From the NCBI GenBank assembly GCA_018389105.1, contig JACATO010000918.1, positions 434,001 through 498,000 on the forward strand: a stretch of 64,000 nt of DNA, read 5' to 3'. The DNA is from Nautilus pompilius (Eukaryota; Mollusca; Cephalopoda; Nautilida; Nautilidae). Made by a program: the position numbers and the translations under genes. The notes beneath the pieces were generated by a model. It had not been told where the DNA came from and did not search any database. It was given only the letters and a program-made list of their open reading frames with translations. This document shows, one piece after another, positions 37,301 through 47,600 of this stretch. Each line of letters starts with the position of its first letter. The stretch's first letter is position 1.

Positions 37301-39961
37301 GTAGGCCGAAGCCTATGTGGAACAAAAGCTCTGTGTATTAGGCTGGAGCCTTGTGTCTGAGCAAAGCAGCATGTCAGGGCCAAAACCCTAAAATGGAGGC
37401 ATAGACCCAGTTTGGCCCCAAAAGCTGAAATTCCCTGACATTCCATAGGGCAGGGGCAATACCCCTATAGTGGAAATTCCACTGAGTGACCACTTCCTCA
37501 GCTGAAACCCTCAGGGAGGAAGGAAGCCTTGGCATGCTCAGTCCATGATACGGTCTGAGCTAGTGCCTAACCTTCCAAGCCAGATGGTGGGTTCAGAGTA
37601 AAAAGGGTCCCTTGCCTCCACCCTTGTGGGCAGAGGACTTTGCCAACAAGTGGAGAGCCTCACGTACTGACGCCTCCGCCAACCAGGGCCAACTCTCTGT
37701 GACCACACCCAAAAAAAGGGTGTGGCACTGGTCGGAACCCCAAATGATAGGCTCGGAACACCAATACCCTGGAACTCCATTTTGATCTTTTTTTTTAATC
37801 TTTTTGTGGTGCGTGTGAAAGTTCTTGTATGCATGTGTATCTCCAAGGAGAAGGGAATGGAGTTGGTGGCCGAAGCCGTGTAGGGGCTGAAGCCCAGTGT
37901 GGAGCAAGCTCCCATTAAGGCCTGAAAGGCCAGGTTGAGGTGCCAAAGCACCTCGTGTAACTGGCCGCCGAAGCGACCAGGGTTGGGGGCGCAAATGCTC
38001 CCAGCTAGAGTGATCGCTTCCCCAGCCAAAAACCAATCTTGGGAAAAAGCAACCAGAAAACCACTGAAAAGTGCTTACAGTAATAGCTTTGACTTGAAGT
38101 TGATCCCTGGTACAGTCATGAATATAAAATATCAGCAAATGAAGATAGCTGAAGTAATTTTCATTGCCATCTAGTCATGCCTACTTCATACAGCACTTGC
38201 TCACTCTACAGAGGCTTTACTTTCAGTTACTGCACAAAGCAAACATTATGCAAAGTTCTTTTTAAATAATGCACATTCATGAAAAGAAGTTATGAATATT
38301 GAAAAGACATCTATAACTAAAGATGTTCAGTATCTGATATAAGAAAAAAAAATTAATCTATTTGCCAGCCATATGATGACATAACATGTTTTGCTTTTCT
38401 CTGACTTTAATAAAAAGAAGAAAAAAAACAATGCCTTCTAGAAATTAAAGAAACTAAGTAAATAGAGTTTTTTGAATTGCATTTTCAAGGTTAAAACCAT
38501 CAATGTTGTGTTAACAAAATTAAAATAAAATGCAGTTTACCTTTATAAGTTGCTTCAGCAAATGAACTACCGTTATCTGTAGGTAAGAGAAAGATTTCAA
38601 ACAGTTAAATCTGAAAATGAAAACTATGGATTAATGAAAAATTAAAATTCACCTTTCATCAGTATGAAATTCTGTTTTACATTATGTTGCTCAGAAGTAA
38701 AGGAAAAAGAAGCATTAAACAATCCATTACTATTGAATTCAAAATACACTCATTTATAGCTGATCACAAAAATTTGCAGCCTCTAAGACTGTGTTTATGG
38801 GTGTTCAAGACTGTTAACCTCCAGACCAGAGCTGGAATGTGAAGAAGTTGTTGATGATGATGATGACAACAGTATCTTAGGACTACCTTTAATTTATTTG
38901 CAAGAGTAAAGCTGCATAATGAAACCAAGCAACTAGAATGACTTCTTACCACCTGAGTTTGTATTTTTGTCTTTACTATACACATACAGACTAATCTTTA
39001 CATTTCAATTAATTTAACATCGTATCAAAGTAAGTGGCACCTGAATGCAATTGTGATGCTAACTAAATATTTTGCTATCATGTTATTTTGCACATTCCCA
39101 CTTTCTTACTCTCAGAATCTCAGAATTCAGTTGAAGCTGAGTGAATATCTGACCAACAACAATAATTATGTTTAAGCATGCAATTAACAACCAGCAGAAA
39201 TGAGTATTTCAATGATACTAAGGACATACAGAAAAAACTTGGCTGAATAATATTATGGCGATGCTATTTCCCACTTGAACATCCCTGATATGTTGAGGAC
39301 TGTGACCTGACACCAATTGGAGAGGGGTGGAGTTCTCGGAAACAACCACCAATACAAGGTGCCTGGTTACCTTAAAGATGTGAAAAACCCACTGGCAATT
39401 ACTAGTAGAGCTCTTCATTTCTAGATATGCAAGAAAACCCACTGGCAACTTGAAGAAAAAAAGGAAGAGTGAGAGGAAACCAACCTGGCAAAATAAAAAG
39501 ATACACCAAACACACTGCTCCCAACCAGGATTAAAACTTGGATCATCAAACTTGCAGTCCAAATGGCTAACTAAAGACCACCCTAGAAACGTAGCTTTAG
39601 ACAACCTAAGATTTCATTAAAATAAAGTCATCCCCAAGCAGATAACAGCATTTTAGTTTTCCCCTTTTGCGTTTCTTTTTTTAAAGTCAAATTTGTGTTT
39701 TTCTTAAAATTTATTTTTCAACTGGTGTACAGCATTACACTTGATCCATCCATTTATTTTTAATGATTTTAAAACCATATATTTTCCCAGTAATTTTGTT
39801 GAAGGTTCTCTTTAAGATTTTAAATATATTTTCTTAAAATTCAGACTTAGGTGATACTTCTTAAATTAATAAACACAAAATATAATACCTATAGGATATA
39901 TTGCTCTAAATTCTTCCAGTGTCTTTATTCTGCTTATTTTCTTCCAGAAGGACAAAGGAAT
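30963..39961 (-). CDS. PDGF/VEGF-family growth factor (PVF-like), 5' end not found
   Basis: A secreted cystine-knot ligand that would act on PDGF/VEGF-type receptor tyrosine kinases. Five - strand exons join with matching phases: 39,961-39,889; 38,576-38,541; 34,350-34,166; 32,193-31,901; 31,308-30,963. Together they give 310 codons plus a stop. The PDGF/VEGF signature is plain (FWPICISVDRCGGCCEGSS). It is followed across the next junction by KVQKVQIMRLRQVHP, the position of QIMRI in VEGF-A, and then CECRCRVRETDC. The C-terminal half has repeated Cys-x-Cys clusters as in VEGF-C/D. The last exon encodes a Lys/Thr/Pro-rich tail with two imperfect repeats around KAPCASHKC and KAPCATHPC. The exon with the signal peptide and initiator is not identified. 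The first listed exon begins in phase 0 after a good acceptor, so at least one more lies upstream, before or within the 40.6-42.4-kb transposon area. Confidence 0.88.
31901..32193 (-). CDS. PVF-like gene, knot end plus Cys-rich region
   Basis: 293 nt between acceptor CTTTTTTTTCAAG and donor GTAAGT, entering in phase 0 and leaving two bases. Begins IMRLRQVHPDSDQF, which completes the cystine knot (CECRCRV). It continues with CSCMCKNDTSVKC and CTCECPKVEVC, clusters like the silk-homology repeats of VEGF-C and VEGF-D. Confidence 0.9.
32194..34165 (-). other. PVF-like gene intron
   Basis: AT-rich intron. It contains one exact 44-bp tandem duplication, listed separately. No other exon is needed, because the flanking exons join in phase 0. 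Confidence 0.6.
33576..33663. repeat. Exact 44-bp tandem duplication
   Basis: Two adjacent copies (33,576-33,619 and 33,620-33,663), each starting TTTTGAGCCTGTAACTTG, with no difference between them. The identity implies a recent event or an assembly artefact. Confidence 0.9.
34166..34350 (-). CDS. PVF-like gene, cystine-knot core exon
   Basis: 185 nt from acceptor TTTCTCTTTCAG to donor GTAGGT, taking two bases from the split codon and ending in phase 0. Holds DTCSPRPTTFEV, PICISVDRCGGCC and ACMPIRTKVQKVQ, the central part of the PDGF/VEGF domain. Confidence 0.92.
34351..36320 (-). other. PVF-like gene intron, proximal part
   Basis: Mostly AT-rich. The - strand has a run of short open segments between 35,224 and 35,412 (contains FLKHFIPIRQVRGDNVGPF) without splice support. 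This is possibly an old coding fossil of unknown type. Confidence 0.4.
36594..38060. repeat. Tandem array (about 580-600 bp units) of mini-hairpins
   Basis: Each unit starts with a T-rich tract after TTTGATC, then a GTGGTGTG region and ATCTC(C/T)GAAGAGAAGGG. The anchor recurs at 36,664, 37,241 and 37,839, so there are two units and about half of a third. A more diverged partial copy may precede from about 36,320. After the anchor, each unit contains a string of short inverted repeats with loops of two to five bases. Unit 1: GAGGT/ACCTC at 36,688; GGAGC/GCTCC at 36,707; GGGC/GCCC at 36,725; GAGGCAC/GTGCCTC at 36,785; GGGCA/TGCCC at 36,812. Unit 2: TAGGC/GCCTA at 37,302; AGGCT/AGCCT at 37,340; AGGGG/CCCCT at 37,452; AGTGGAA/TTCCACT at 37,469. 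Unit 3: GGAGC/GCTCC at 37,901; GGCCT/AGGCC at 37,919; GAGGTGC/GCACCTC at 37,937. It lies in the large intron of the PVF-like gene. Confidence 0.88.
38061..38540 (-). other. PVF-like gene intron, distal part
   Basis: AT-rich, nothing further recognised. Confidence 0.45.
38541..38576 (-). CDS. PVF-like gene, 36-nt microexon
   Basis: Flanked by CTTACCTACAG and by GTAAAC. It adds NGSSFAEATYK between the flanking exons and fits the phases on both sides (two bases in, one base out). Linker-like composition. Accepted because both junctions agree in phase. Confidence 0.72.
39240..39600 (-). repeat. tRNA-derived SINE-like repeat, inverted copy
   Basis: The - strand head at about 39,520-39,590 has TTAGCCATTTGGACTGCAAG and box-B-like GTTTTAATCCTGGTTGG. 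The body contains two copies of ACCCACTGGCAA in + orientation (39,388 and 39,436). It lies in the intron between the two most 5' exons found for the PVF-like gene. Confidence 0.5.
39889..39961 (-). CDS. PVF-like gene, first visible exon
   Basis: 73 nt from a strong acceptor (TTTCTCTTTTTCAAG) to a GTATTA donor. Encodes IPLSFWKKISRIKTLEEFRA and YPI, leaving one base that pairs with the microexon. This is the helical pro-region before the knot, in the position seen in other family members. Confidence 0.75.
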
Positions 39962-40632
39962 CTTGAAAAAGAGAAATAAAAGAAAAAAAAATTCTTTTCA
40001 ATATAAATGCCTTCCCTTTAAAAATTAAAAATCAGTGTTGGTGCCTAAAACTAGTGTGAATAAGGGAGACCAGGACTTGTTTGTACCAGGATAAGTTGTT
40101 ACAATATTTTTTTTTTATTTCTTATGACAAAATCTTCACCTTTGCCAAGAGTTTTGATTCCTCCAGTCAGATCAGATCAGATTTTCTCCCTGATTTGACA
40201 TTTGTTTTAAACTTGCAGGTATGCACATCTAGAACTAGAGTAAAACACTTATGCTTTTTTTAACATTCTTCACAACTTTATTTTAAAAAAAATATATTTT
40301 TAAGATTCCAAATATAAGTTCCAATTTTTTGTATTTCTTTCATATTTTTTTAAAAAAAATATTTTGTCAAACTGTGGGAAAATCAGTCAAACATTTTTGC
40401 ATAAACTGATTTGCAAAAAATACAAGTATGAATTTTGTTGTGCGATTTTAAATTAAATTTTATTTAGACATTAGTGTTTTTCAGAAAAAACATCGCTTGT
40501 TGGCCCATATAATTTATAGATAAATATGCAATAGGCTGATGAAATTTAAATGTGTTTGTGCAAAATTGATCTTTCATTCAGCTTCAAATAAAAAAGAACA
40601 AGCAAAAGCAGTCCTCATTTAGAAGTAATAAG
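39962..40632. other. AT-rich DNA upstream of the first PVF-like exon found
   Basis: Probably an intron, because the neighbouring exon starts with an acceptor. No exon or repeat identified. Confidence 0.4.
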
Positions 40633-42367
40633 ACTGGTCAACAAGTATTTTCCATCAAGCACATGTCAAGGTGAACTTGGTGTAGTTTTTAATGCTGATT
40701 TAAAATATACAATTAGTTTTTTTTACATCACGTACAGTTTTCAAGATGAGAAAGTTTTTTGGTTTTAGCTCATGCATTATATAGAAATTCCAATTAATGA
40801 CGTGTATGCATGTATTTCATTTACACCATGGAAACATACCTTTAAAATAAACTACATTATTCATTGCTGCATAGTTCAGATGCAATATTCCATCATCTTA
40901 AATTAACCAATCAAGTTTTGTCTGATGAAATAGGTATTTCAACATCTCAAATTGTCCAGTCATAATTGGTCTGATGAAATATTTCGTCATCTCAAATTCA
41001 ATATAAGTATAACCGTTTGTATCTATTTCCTTACTTGTTTTACAGTGTTAACAATGTCAAGACAGTGTAGAAATCCTCCTGATGTGTTTTGTTATGTCTG
41101 TGGACAATTTATTGTGAAAGCTCAAAAACGTACAATAACACCAGAGATCAAGATGATTTATAAGCTATAGTTGTTTTTTTTTAAAAAGCTGTACTTCTCC
41201 ATAATGGTAATTTGAAGCCCTCCATTCCTATTGCACACTTCGTTCATCTTCATGAATCATGAGAATATGGAACTTTTACTTCATGCCATTGCCTATGAAA
41301 GATACTCATGGAAAATATGTGGAGATTTAAAAGTCATTGGAATGTTAATGGGAATGCAGTCAGGTTTCACAAAGTACTGTTGTTTCTTGTGTCTATGGGA
41401 TAGTCGGGCAACTGACAGACATTATTCGGAATCAAACTGGCAGACAAGATCATCATACCAGCCAGGACTGTCTAGCGTCAAGAATATACCTCTTGTAGAT
41501 CCATGTAATGTCCTATTGCCTCCTTTGCACATAAAGCTTGGACTGATGAAACAGTTTGTAAAGACACTAGGGAAGAGAAATGCCAGAGGGTTTGAGTATA
41601 TTGTAGAAAAGTTTCCCAAAATCACACAGGCGAAGTTGAAAGAGGGTATCTTTGTCGGACCTCAAATTAGAGAAGTACTCAAAGATGTCAACTTCAAGAC
41701 AACACTGGATGAACTGGAACTGCCTGCCTAGAATGCTTTCAATTGGATCTGTGAGAATTTCTTGGGCAACAAGAAGGCAATGGACTACAAGGATGGCATC
41801 AAGAATCTTCTGAAATGTTACTCAGCAATGGGTTGTCGCAAGTCACTGAAAGTTCACTTCTTGGACTCCCATCTGAATTTCTTCGCAGATAACCTTGGAG
41901 CAGTGTCTGATGAACATGGTGAAAGATTTCACCAGGACATTAGTGCTATGGAGAAACGGTACCAAGGCTTCTGGAATGACAGTATGCTAAATGACTACTG
42001 CTGGACACTTTACCGTGATCAACCAGATCAGGAACACCGCAGGAAATCCAAATCACGATGTTTATAACTCTGTTGTTCTAACTTTGTCTGTTTTGTCTGA
42101 CCCATTTTTTGTGTATTCACTCTTTGTAAAATGATAGTGATGATTTTTAACTTAATAAACTCATTTACTTTCTAAAAATAATGTCCTTATTTATTACGTC
42201 AATGATTTCATATATACAAATATGTAAATATTTGCATGTATCTACTGAAAAACTGATACATGCTGCATACAAATGGAGTGAAATTTTGAAATCAGCATGA
42301 AAAATTAGTCTAAAAAAGTTGGTTTGCATTCATAATGAGTATAATGCATTTAATTTTGTTGACCAGT
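40633..42367 (+). mobile_element. TIR DNA transposon of unnamed family
   Basis: The left end ACTGGTCAACAA equals the reverse complement of the right end TTGTTGACCAGT over 12 bp. A further subterminal match exists (ATGCTGATTTAAAAT at 40,691 and inverted ATGCTGATTTCAAAAT at 42,283-42,298). Flanks GTAATAAG and GTAATTAT agree at 6 of 8 positions, a possible decayed 8-bp target duplication. Inside is a single gene of an orphan protein family. The element is 1.7 kb and internally deleted. Confidence 0.7.
41054..42067 (+). pseudogene. Orphan transposon protein (HGERFHQDI family), broken
   Basis: The start MSRQCRNPPDVFCYVCGQF matches, from memory, the N-terminus of a large multicopy animal family usually labelled uncharacterised. 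A big internal piece is missing after EIKMIYK. The sequence resumes near 41,190 in another frame (VLLHNGNLKPSIPIAHF), then continues in the first frame: GDLKVIGMLMGMQSGFTKYC, a CCFLC knuckle, LLPPLHIKLGLMKQFVKTLG, KEGIFVGPQIREVLKD and finally EHGERFHQDISAMEKRYQG with NDYCWTLYRDQP. Stops occur at 41,168 and 41,729. The catalytic mechanism is not known to me. The terminal repeats around it imply the protein mobilises this element. Confidence 0.75.
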
Positions 42368-42375
42368 GTAATTAT

Positions 42376-43613
42376 TTATTGTAATACTTTTTAATTGTAA
42401 AATTATCCACCCTCAGTTACTTGGGTCTTAGTTTGTAAGCAAGTGAAATGCTCATGATGACCTGTTTACAAGCTGAATTTTTTTCTCTCTCTTTGTGTGT
42501 GTGTGTGATTTTTTAAAAAGATAGAGCCATTTGTTGCAAATATAAATAAAACAACCTATATGCACACCTTTTCTCTTTATTTAAAAAAAAAACAAACTTT
42601 AAGACCCAATTGAACTGTAATAAATCATTGAACCATTGCAACAAATAAATTTCAGCATTTCTGTTTCAAGTTTATTTTTGCACGTCACACTAGTCTAGAC
42701 ACATACAGATTTATTTAAATAAGTCTTGCAAGGAAGTTTCAAAAACAAGATGGATTGATTGCATTGTGTTGTTTTTCCTTTGCTCCACTCTCCAGACAAG
42801 TGAGAGATAATGAATGTTTTTCCTTGTGTAGCATTCATACTACATCTCCCAAGCAGAACTAAAGCTGATCATTCACACTTAAAATAATCAATCAACAAAC
42901 TTTACCTGGCTCAAGGTGTATGCTTCCTTGATCACTTTATTTCAACTCTGTTATAAATTCTATAAAAAGTAAAAGAAAATGGCACAACCAAAAAAATCTC
43001 AAAAGGCCTGGGCATTTAGGCCCTTTTATGGGAGGTAAACCAAAGTTTAACCATCACTGCAGGAGGCACTTTTCTCTTAACAGATGGAAGAAAACGTGTT
43101 GTTGATTTGTAAGACTATGGCATAAAGATAAAAAAGCAATTAAATAATTAATTTGCATGAATATTTGTAGAAAAATAAAGAAAAGTACATTTTGTGCTCT
43201 TCTGGAATCTTTAGGGTAGACCACCAGGGCTAGTTTTTACATGGGTAAATTGTTACAGCATCAGTAATTCCTAATTAATCACAGATGACCTAAGGTCAAA
43301 TTATAGGGTCAATCGATTACAGCCTCATCTGTACCTTTAACAATACAAAATTAATAAGCTAGCCCAAACTTATCTGAGTCTTGAACAAACACTATTCATT
43401 TCTTTTCAACAAAAGTTTTTTTTTTTTTTTTTAATTTTTTTAAATAACCATTTATCTTGTGGGTCTTGTTTCAGGCTGTCGGTGGGTGGTGGTGGTGTTG
43501 TTTGTCAAACCCTTGGTTTGTGTTTCTAGGTTATCTGAAGGATTTAACTTTACCAGATGTCAGTGACTGCATAACAGGTCACCCACCCACTGGTTCTGGA
43601 GAAGGTGCATCTC
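42376..43613. other. Intergenic or 5' intronic DNA
   Basis: AT-rich. On the - strand a donor-like GAGCCAG/GTAAAG at about 42,906 follows an open stretch ending AYTLSQ. It could be an upstream PVF-like exon but lacks a good acceptor. Confidence 0.35.
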
Positions 43614-43702
43614 TGGGGGGGGGGGGTGGGGAGAGAGAGGGGGGGGTGGTGGGGAGAGGGGGGGGTGGTGGTCAGACTACTAACACGCACCACCACCACC
43701 AC
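43614..43702. repeat. G-rich tract followed by (CAC)n
   Basis: Runs of 8-12 G separated by TGG and GAGAGA, then CACCACCACCACCACC. The G-runs on the + strand satisfy the pattern for G-quadruplex formation. Located 0.9 kb upstream of the MED16 start codon. Confidence 0.85.
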
Positions 43703-43899
43703 CAGTCATTAAGATGTTGTTGTAATTCAATCCCGCCTCTCTCAAGAACCAGATACAGTAACAGGGGATATGGAACTAGGTTAAAGGAAATGGTAAAGAG
43801 GTATATGTCGGTGATGGCCGGGGCCGAACAGGACCCCAGCTGAAAGAAAAACCTTTTATTTATTTATTATTAATATTATTATTATCAAAATGCTGTGTT

Positions 43900-44556
43900 G
43901 TTTGTTTGTTTTTGCTTGCTGAGGCCTGACGCCAACAAAAACCGTTTTGCAAGTTCTTTGGTGAGAGGAACAGGGCGAGGAGATGGAAAGTACCAGAAGA
44001 GACATCCAGCCCCCACCATCCCCCCCGGGGGAGGGGGGGGGGTCACTCGACGAGGAGGTTTGAAAGAACATACCGGAATCAGACATTACATATATATATA
44101 TATATATATAGCTGGCTGGTTACCGCCATCAGTCCGCGAAAAGCCACGCCGGAGAGGATCGGTCTAAGGAGGGGGGAAGGGGAGAGAAACAGGCGGACAC
44201 ACAGACAGACAGACAGACGGACGGGACACGCGAGCTTTCAGTTGTTTTCCCTTTCTTTCTTTCTTTCTTACCTCACTCGTGGCTATCGAGAAACACTGGA
44301 GAACAATGAAGAGGAGGGCAGCGGCGGGGAAGTCCATTCCTTCTTTTCTTTTCTTCTTCGCGTGGAAACTGGAAGGAAAAACTGCGTCGTCGTCGTCGTC
44401 TGCTCGCCGGTACGTTGTAACCGATGCGGGTCACATGACCTCACGCTCTCCACCCGCATGACCCCAACGCCGACAGTTGATTGGCTGTTATATGAAACAA
44501 CAACAACAACAAAGACAGGACGAGAAGACGCGAGACCCGCCAGCACGAGAGCGAGC
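43900..44556 (+). promoter_or_regulatory. CpG-rich MED16 promoter and 5' UTR region
   Basis: CpG frequency rises sharply from about 43,920 and stays high to about 45,350, through exon 1 and into intron 1. No TATA box stands out, which suits a housekeeping CpG promoter. An AT microsatellite (44,089-44,110) and CAGA repeats (44,200-44,220) interrupt it. The start site of transcription was not determined. Confidence 0.55.
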
Positions 44557-44690
44557 ATGGAGGTTGTGTATGTTGTTAAGAATCGGGGCAATGCGTCGGA
44601 TCTGTGCGAGGGGAGCTCCGAAGACCTGGCGCGGTGCTGCCTGTCCTGCCGGAATATCATAGCGTTCAGCTCTTCGGCGTCGGACGAGCG
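44557..44690 (+). CDS. MED16: MED16 exon 1
   Basis: Encodes MEVVYVVKNRGNASDLCEG through SASDE plus two bases of an Arg codon. Donor GTACTG. Highly CpG-rich, unlike the later exons. Confidence 0.88.
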
Positions 44691-47600
44691 GTACTGCACA
44701 TCTTTCTGTTCCCCCCTCCCCCCCTTTTTTTAACCGTTTAGAAACGAACAAAAGGAAAACCGGGGCCGCGATGTCGACGGATGGGACTTTGTTGTTGTTG
44801 TTGTTGTTTTAACGCCGGAGACTTGAGTAGGTGGGTTAGGGTCCACGTCTCCAGGACGACCCCCCCACCCACCCACCACCCTGGTCGGGACTTCAATAAT
44901 GTACGTGGTCAACCCCCCCCCAACCCGGTTCCCTGGTCCTGTCCCCGCCACCAGCCCACTCTCTCCATCAAACTCTTTCTTCTGTGTCCCCTCCCCCCTC
45001 AGCGAAATCCGCCCGACCCCCTCGACCCACCCACCCACCTCTACCCACGACTGATGTTCAGCGTACGGTTCCTGTTCCCCGCTAAAACCTCTCTTCGCTT
45101 TCTGGAGGAGGAGGCGTCGTCGTCCCTCCCTCTGTTCTGGTCCACTCCCCGCAGAAGTGTTGGTGGGGACGACGACGACCCCCGGGGAGAGCAGCAGCGA
45201 GAAGCTTCTACCTTCCGGGCTTGGTGTGTGTGTGTGTGGGGGGGGGGGGGCCTCCGTCTCCGTCCTCTCCTCCTCCTCTCATCAGGACACGAGTGTATGT
45301 TCTTGCTTCCTTTAAATAAATCACCTTAATTTCTCACGACGGGGATCGTCACCAAGAGTCCGAATTTCCCCGATCAGATCCAATTGGACCCTCCCTGACT
45401 TGACACCTATTTCACCCTGTGGTTATCACACGACGCCTACAACGAACGACAGAGAGACGCGCTTCAGCGATCTATGCTTTTTAAACATCCTCCTCCACAA
45501 TTTTATTTGGTTTTTCCTTTTTAAGATTCCAAATGAATATGCAACCACTCGATGTAAATAAATTTTAAAATGTCTGTTTACTCGAAGTAGTAAGTATAAT
45601 ATTTGGATTGGAATCGGTACCCCTCGTTATTTTGACTATAATTTTAGTTTGCTAACTCATTCTTTAATGTCTGCACCATATTACTAACTGATAGATTCCT
45701 TTGACTATTTTGTTTATGGACAACTAACATTGACAAACAAGCATTGTCAAAAACAAAGAAAAGAAAGGCAATGACCATTAAAAAAAGAAGCAAGACTTTT
45801 TTTCTTTTTTTTTACAGTAACTTCTGTTTATTGCACAATGCATTAAATCATTAATTTTAATCTTTTATTTTGTTTTGTGTTACAGGAGCTCAGATAAATT
45901 CACCATTTGCCATAAAGTGCAGGTGTTTGACATTGACAAGCCATGGCTGGTATATCTGGTAGCCACAGTTCCAGCAAGTGTTGTGAGCTTAGAATGGGAT
46001 CGCAGTGGTTCGCGCATTCTTATAGCAGACAGCGAGGGCCAGCTTCATGTTTGGCAGATGAAGGTAGGTGCTTAGAAAACCTTATGGCTCAAAGTTTTAA
46101 TTTTTTTTTTTTTAATTATTCCAGCTATTGTTAGTACCTAATAAATCACATCAGAATTGTGTGTGTATATATGTTTTCAATATCTCTGCTTTGATACTGT
46201 AGACCAGGGGTGCCCATTATGTCGATCGCAAAGATAGTGTGGGTAGATCACATAGCATTAAAAGATATAGATTATCATCATCAAAATATAGCCTATTATC
46301 TATCCTCACTATGACATTTGTCACTTGATTGACATACAGGACCAGCCAATCGCATGCGCATTCAACAGCACCAAGCAACTGCTGCAAAAGTCTAGCAAGT
46401 TAGCCTGTAATTTATTTCTACTAACCTTAAGAAAGGGTATAAAAATGAGTGGGGGAGCTGGACCAAGTAAGAAGCCAAAAACCTACCACTTCCATACGGA
46501 ATGGAAGGAGGACTTTTTTTTCACAATGTCATATTCGAAGTGCGTTTGCCTCATCTGTAAGTTTACCATTGCTATTCCGAAGAATGGAAATGTGGAGCGC
46601 CATTTTCAGACTGTTCATAAAAGCTACGACACTGACTTCCCTCCGAAAAGCGAGCTGAGAGAAAGAGAAAGAACTAAAATCCCAGTTGTCCGGACAACAG
46701 GCCTTTTTCTCACAGCTTACCACAAAAGCGAAGGCAGCCACCGAAGCATTGTTCCGGGTGAGTCACTTCATCGTTAAACACAAGAAATTCTTCCAAGATG
46801 GAGAGATGATAAAAGAAGCATTCGTTGAAGCAGCTGACTTGTTGTTTCGAGACTTTAAAAACAAACCAGAAATATTATCCTCTCCAGCTATCAAGAAGTA
46901 CAGTTACATGGCGCTGTGAAACATTGGCCGAGGATTTGACCCAGAAACTTTGGAGGGATATCACGGACTGCGAGTGTTTCTCACTGCAATTGGACAAGTC
47001 TACAGACGTGAGTGACATAGACCAGTTGTGCATTTTTATTCGTATGGTGTTTACGGATATGACTGCAAAAGAGGAGCTATTAACAGTATTGCCCATGAAA
47101 GAACACACACGGGGAGAGGACATTTTTCAATCTTTCAGAAACTTTATTGAGAAAACTCAAGTCTTACTGTGCAAATTGGTGTCCATCACCACGGACAGTG
47201 CACCTGTGATGGTTTGCCGCTTGAATGGATTTATTGCCAAGTGCAAGGAGGATGATGCCTTCCCCGACTTCCTCAATTACCACTGCATAATACACCAACA
47301 AGCTTTATGCATAAAAATGCTCAACATGAAAGAGATAATGGATGTGGCAACGAAGATCGCCTGTTCTATTCGTGCCAGATCTCTTCAAAGATGGCTGTTC
47401 CGTGCGCATCTGGAGAAGGTGGAAAGCGACCACACCGAATTGTTGCTACACACTGATGTAAGATGGCTTAGTCGAGGGAAATTCCTGCAAAGATTTCGAG
47501 AGCTCTGTCCCGAGATTAAGGAGTTTTTCCTTGTATTTAAACATGCAGAATACAACCAACTAAATGATCAGTGGCTACTGGATTTGGCATTTTTAACTGA

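Noticed and set aside
36594-38060. CRISPR array or ordinary satellite
   Set aside because: Units of about 580-600 bp with internal hairpins do not have the short-repeat and spacer layout of CRISPR. The internal hairpin series is not explained by a plain satellite.
42907-42950. Upstream exon of the PVF-like gene
   Set aside because: The donor is good but the only in-phase opening has a poor acceptor and no signal peptide.
44242-45329. Several overlapping frames around MED16 exon 1
   Set aside because: GC-rich promoter and intron sequence. Only the frame from 44,557 matches a known protein.
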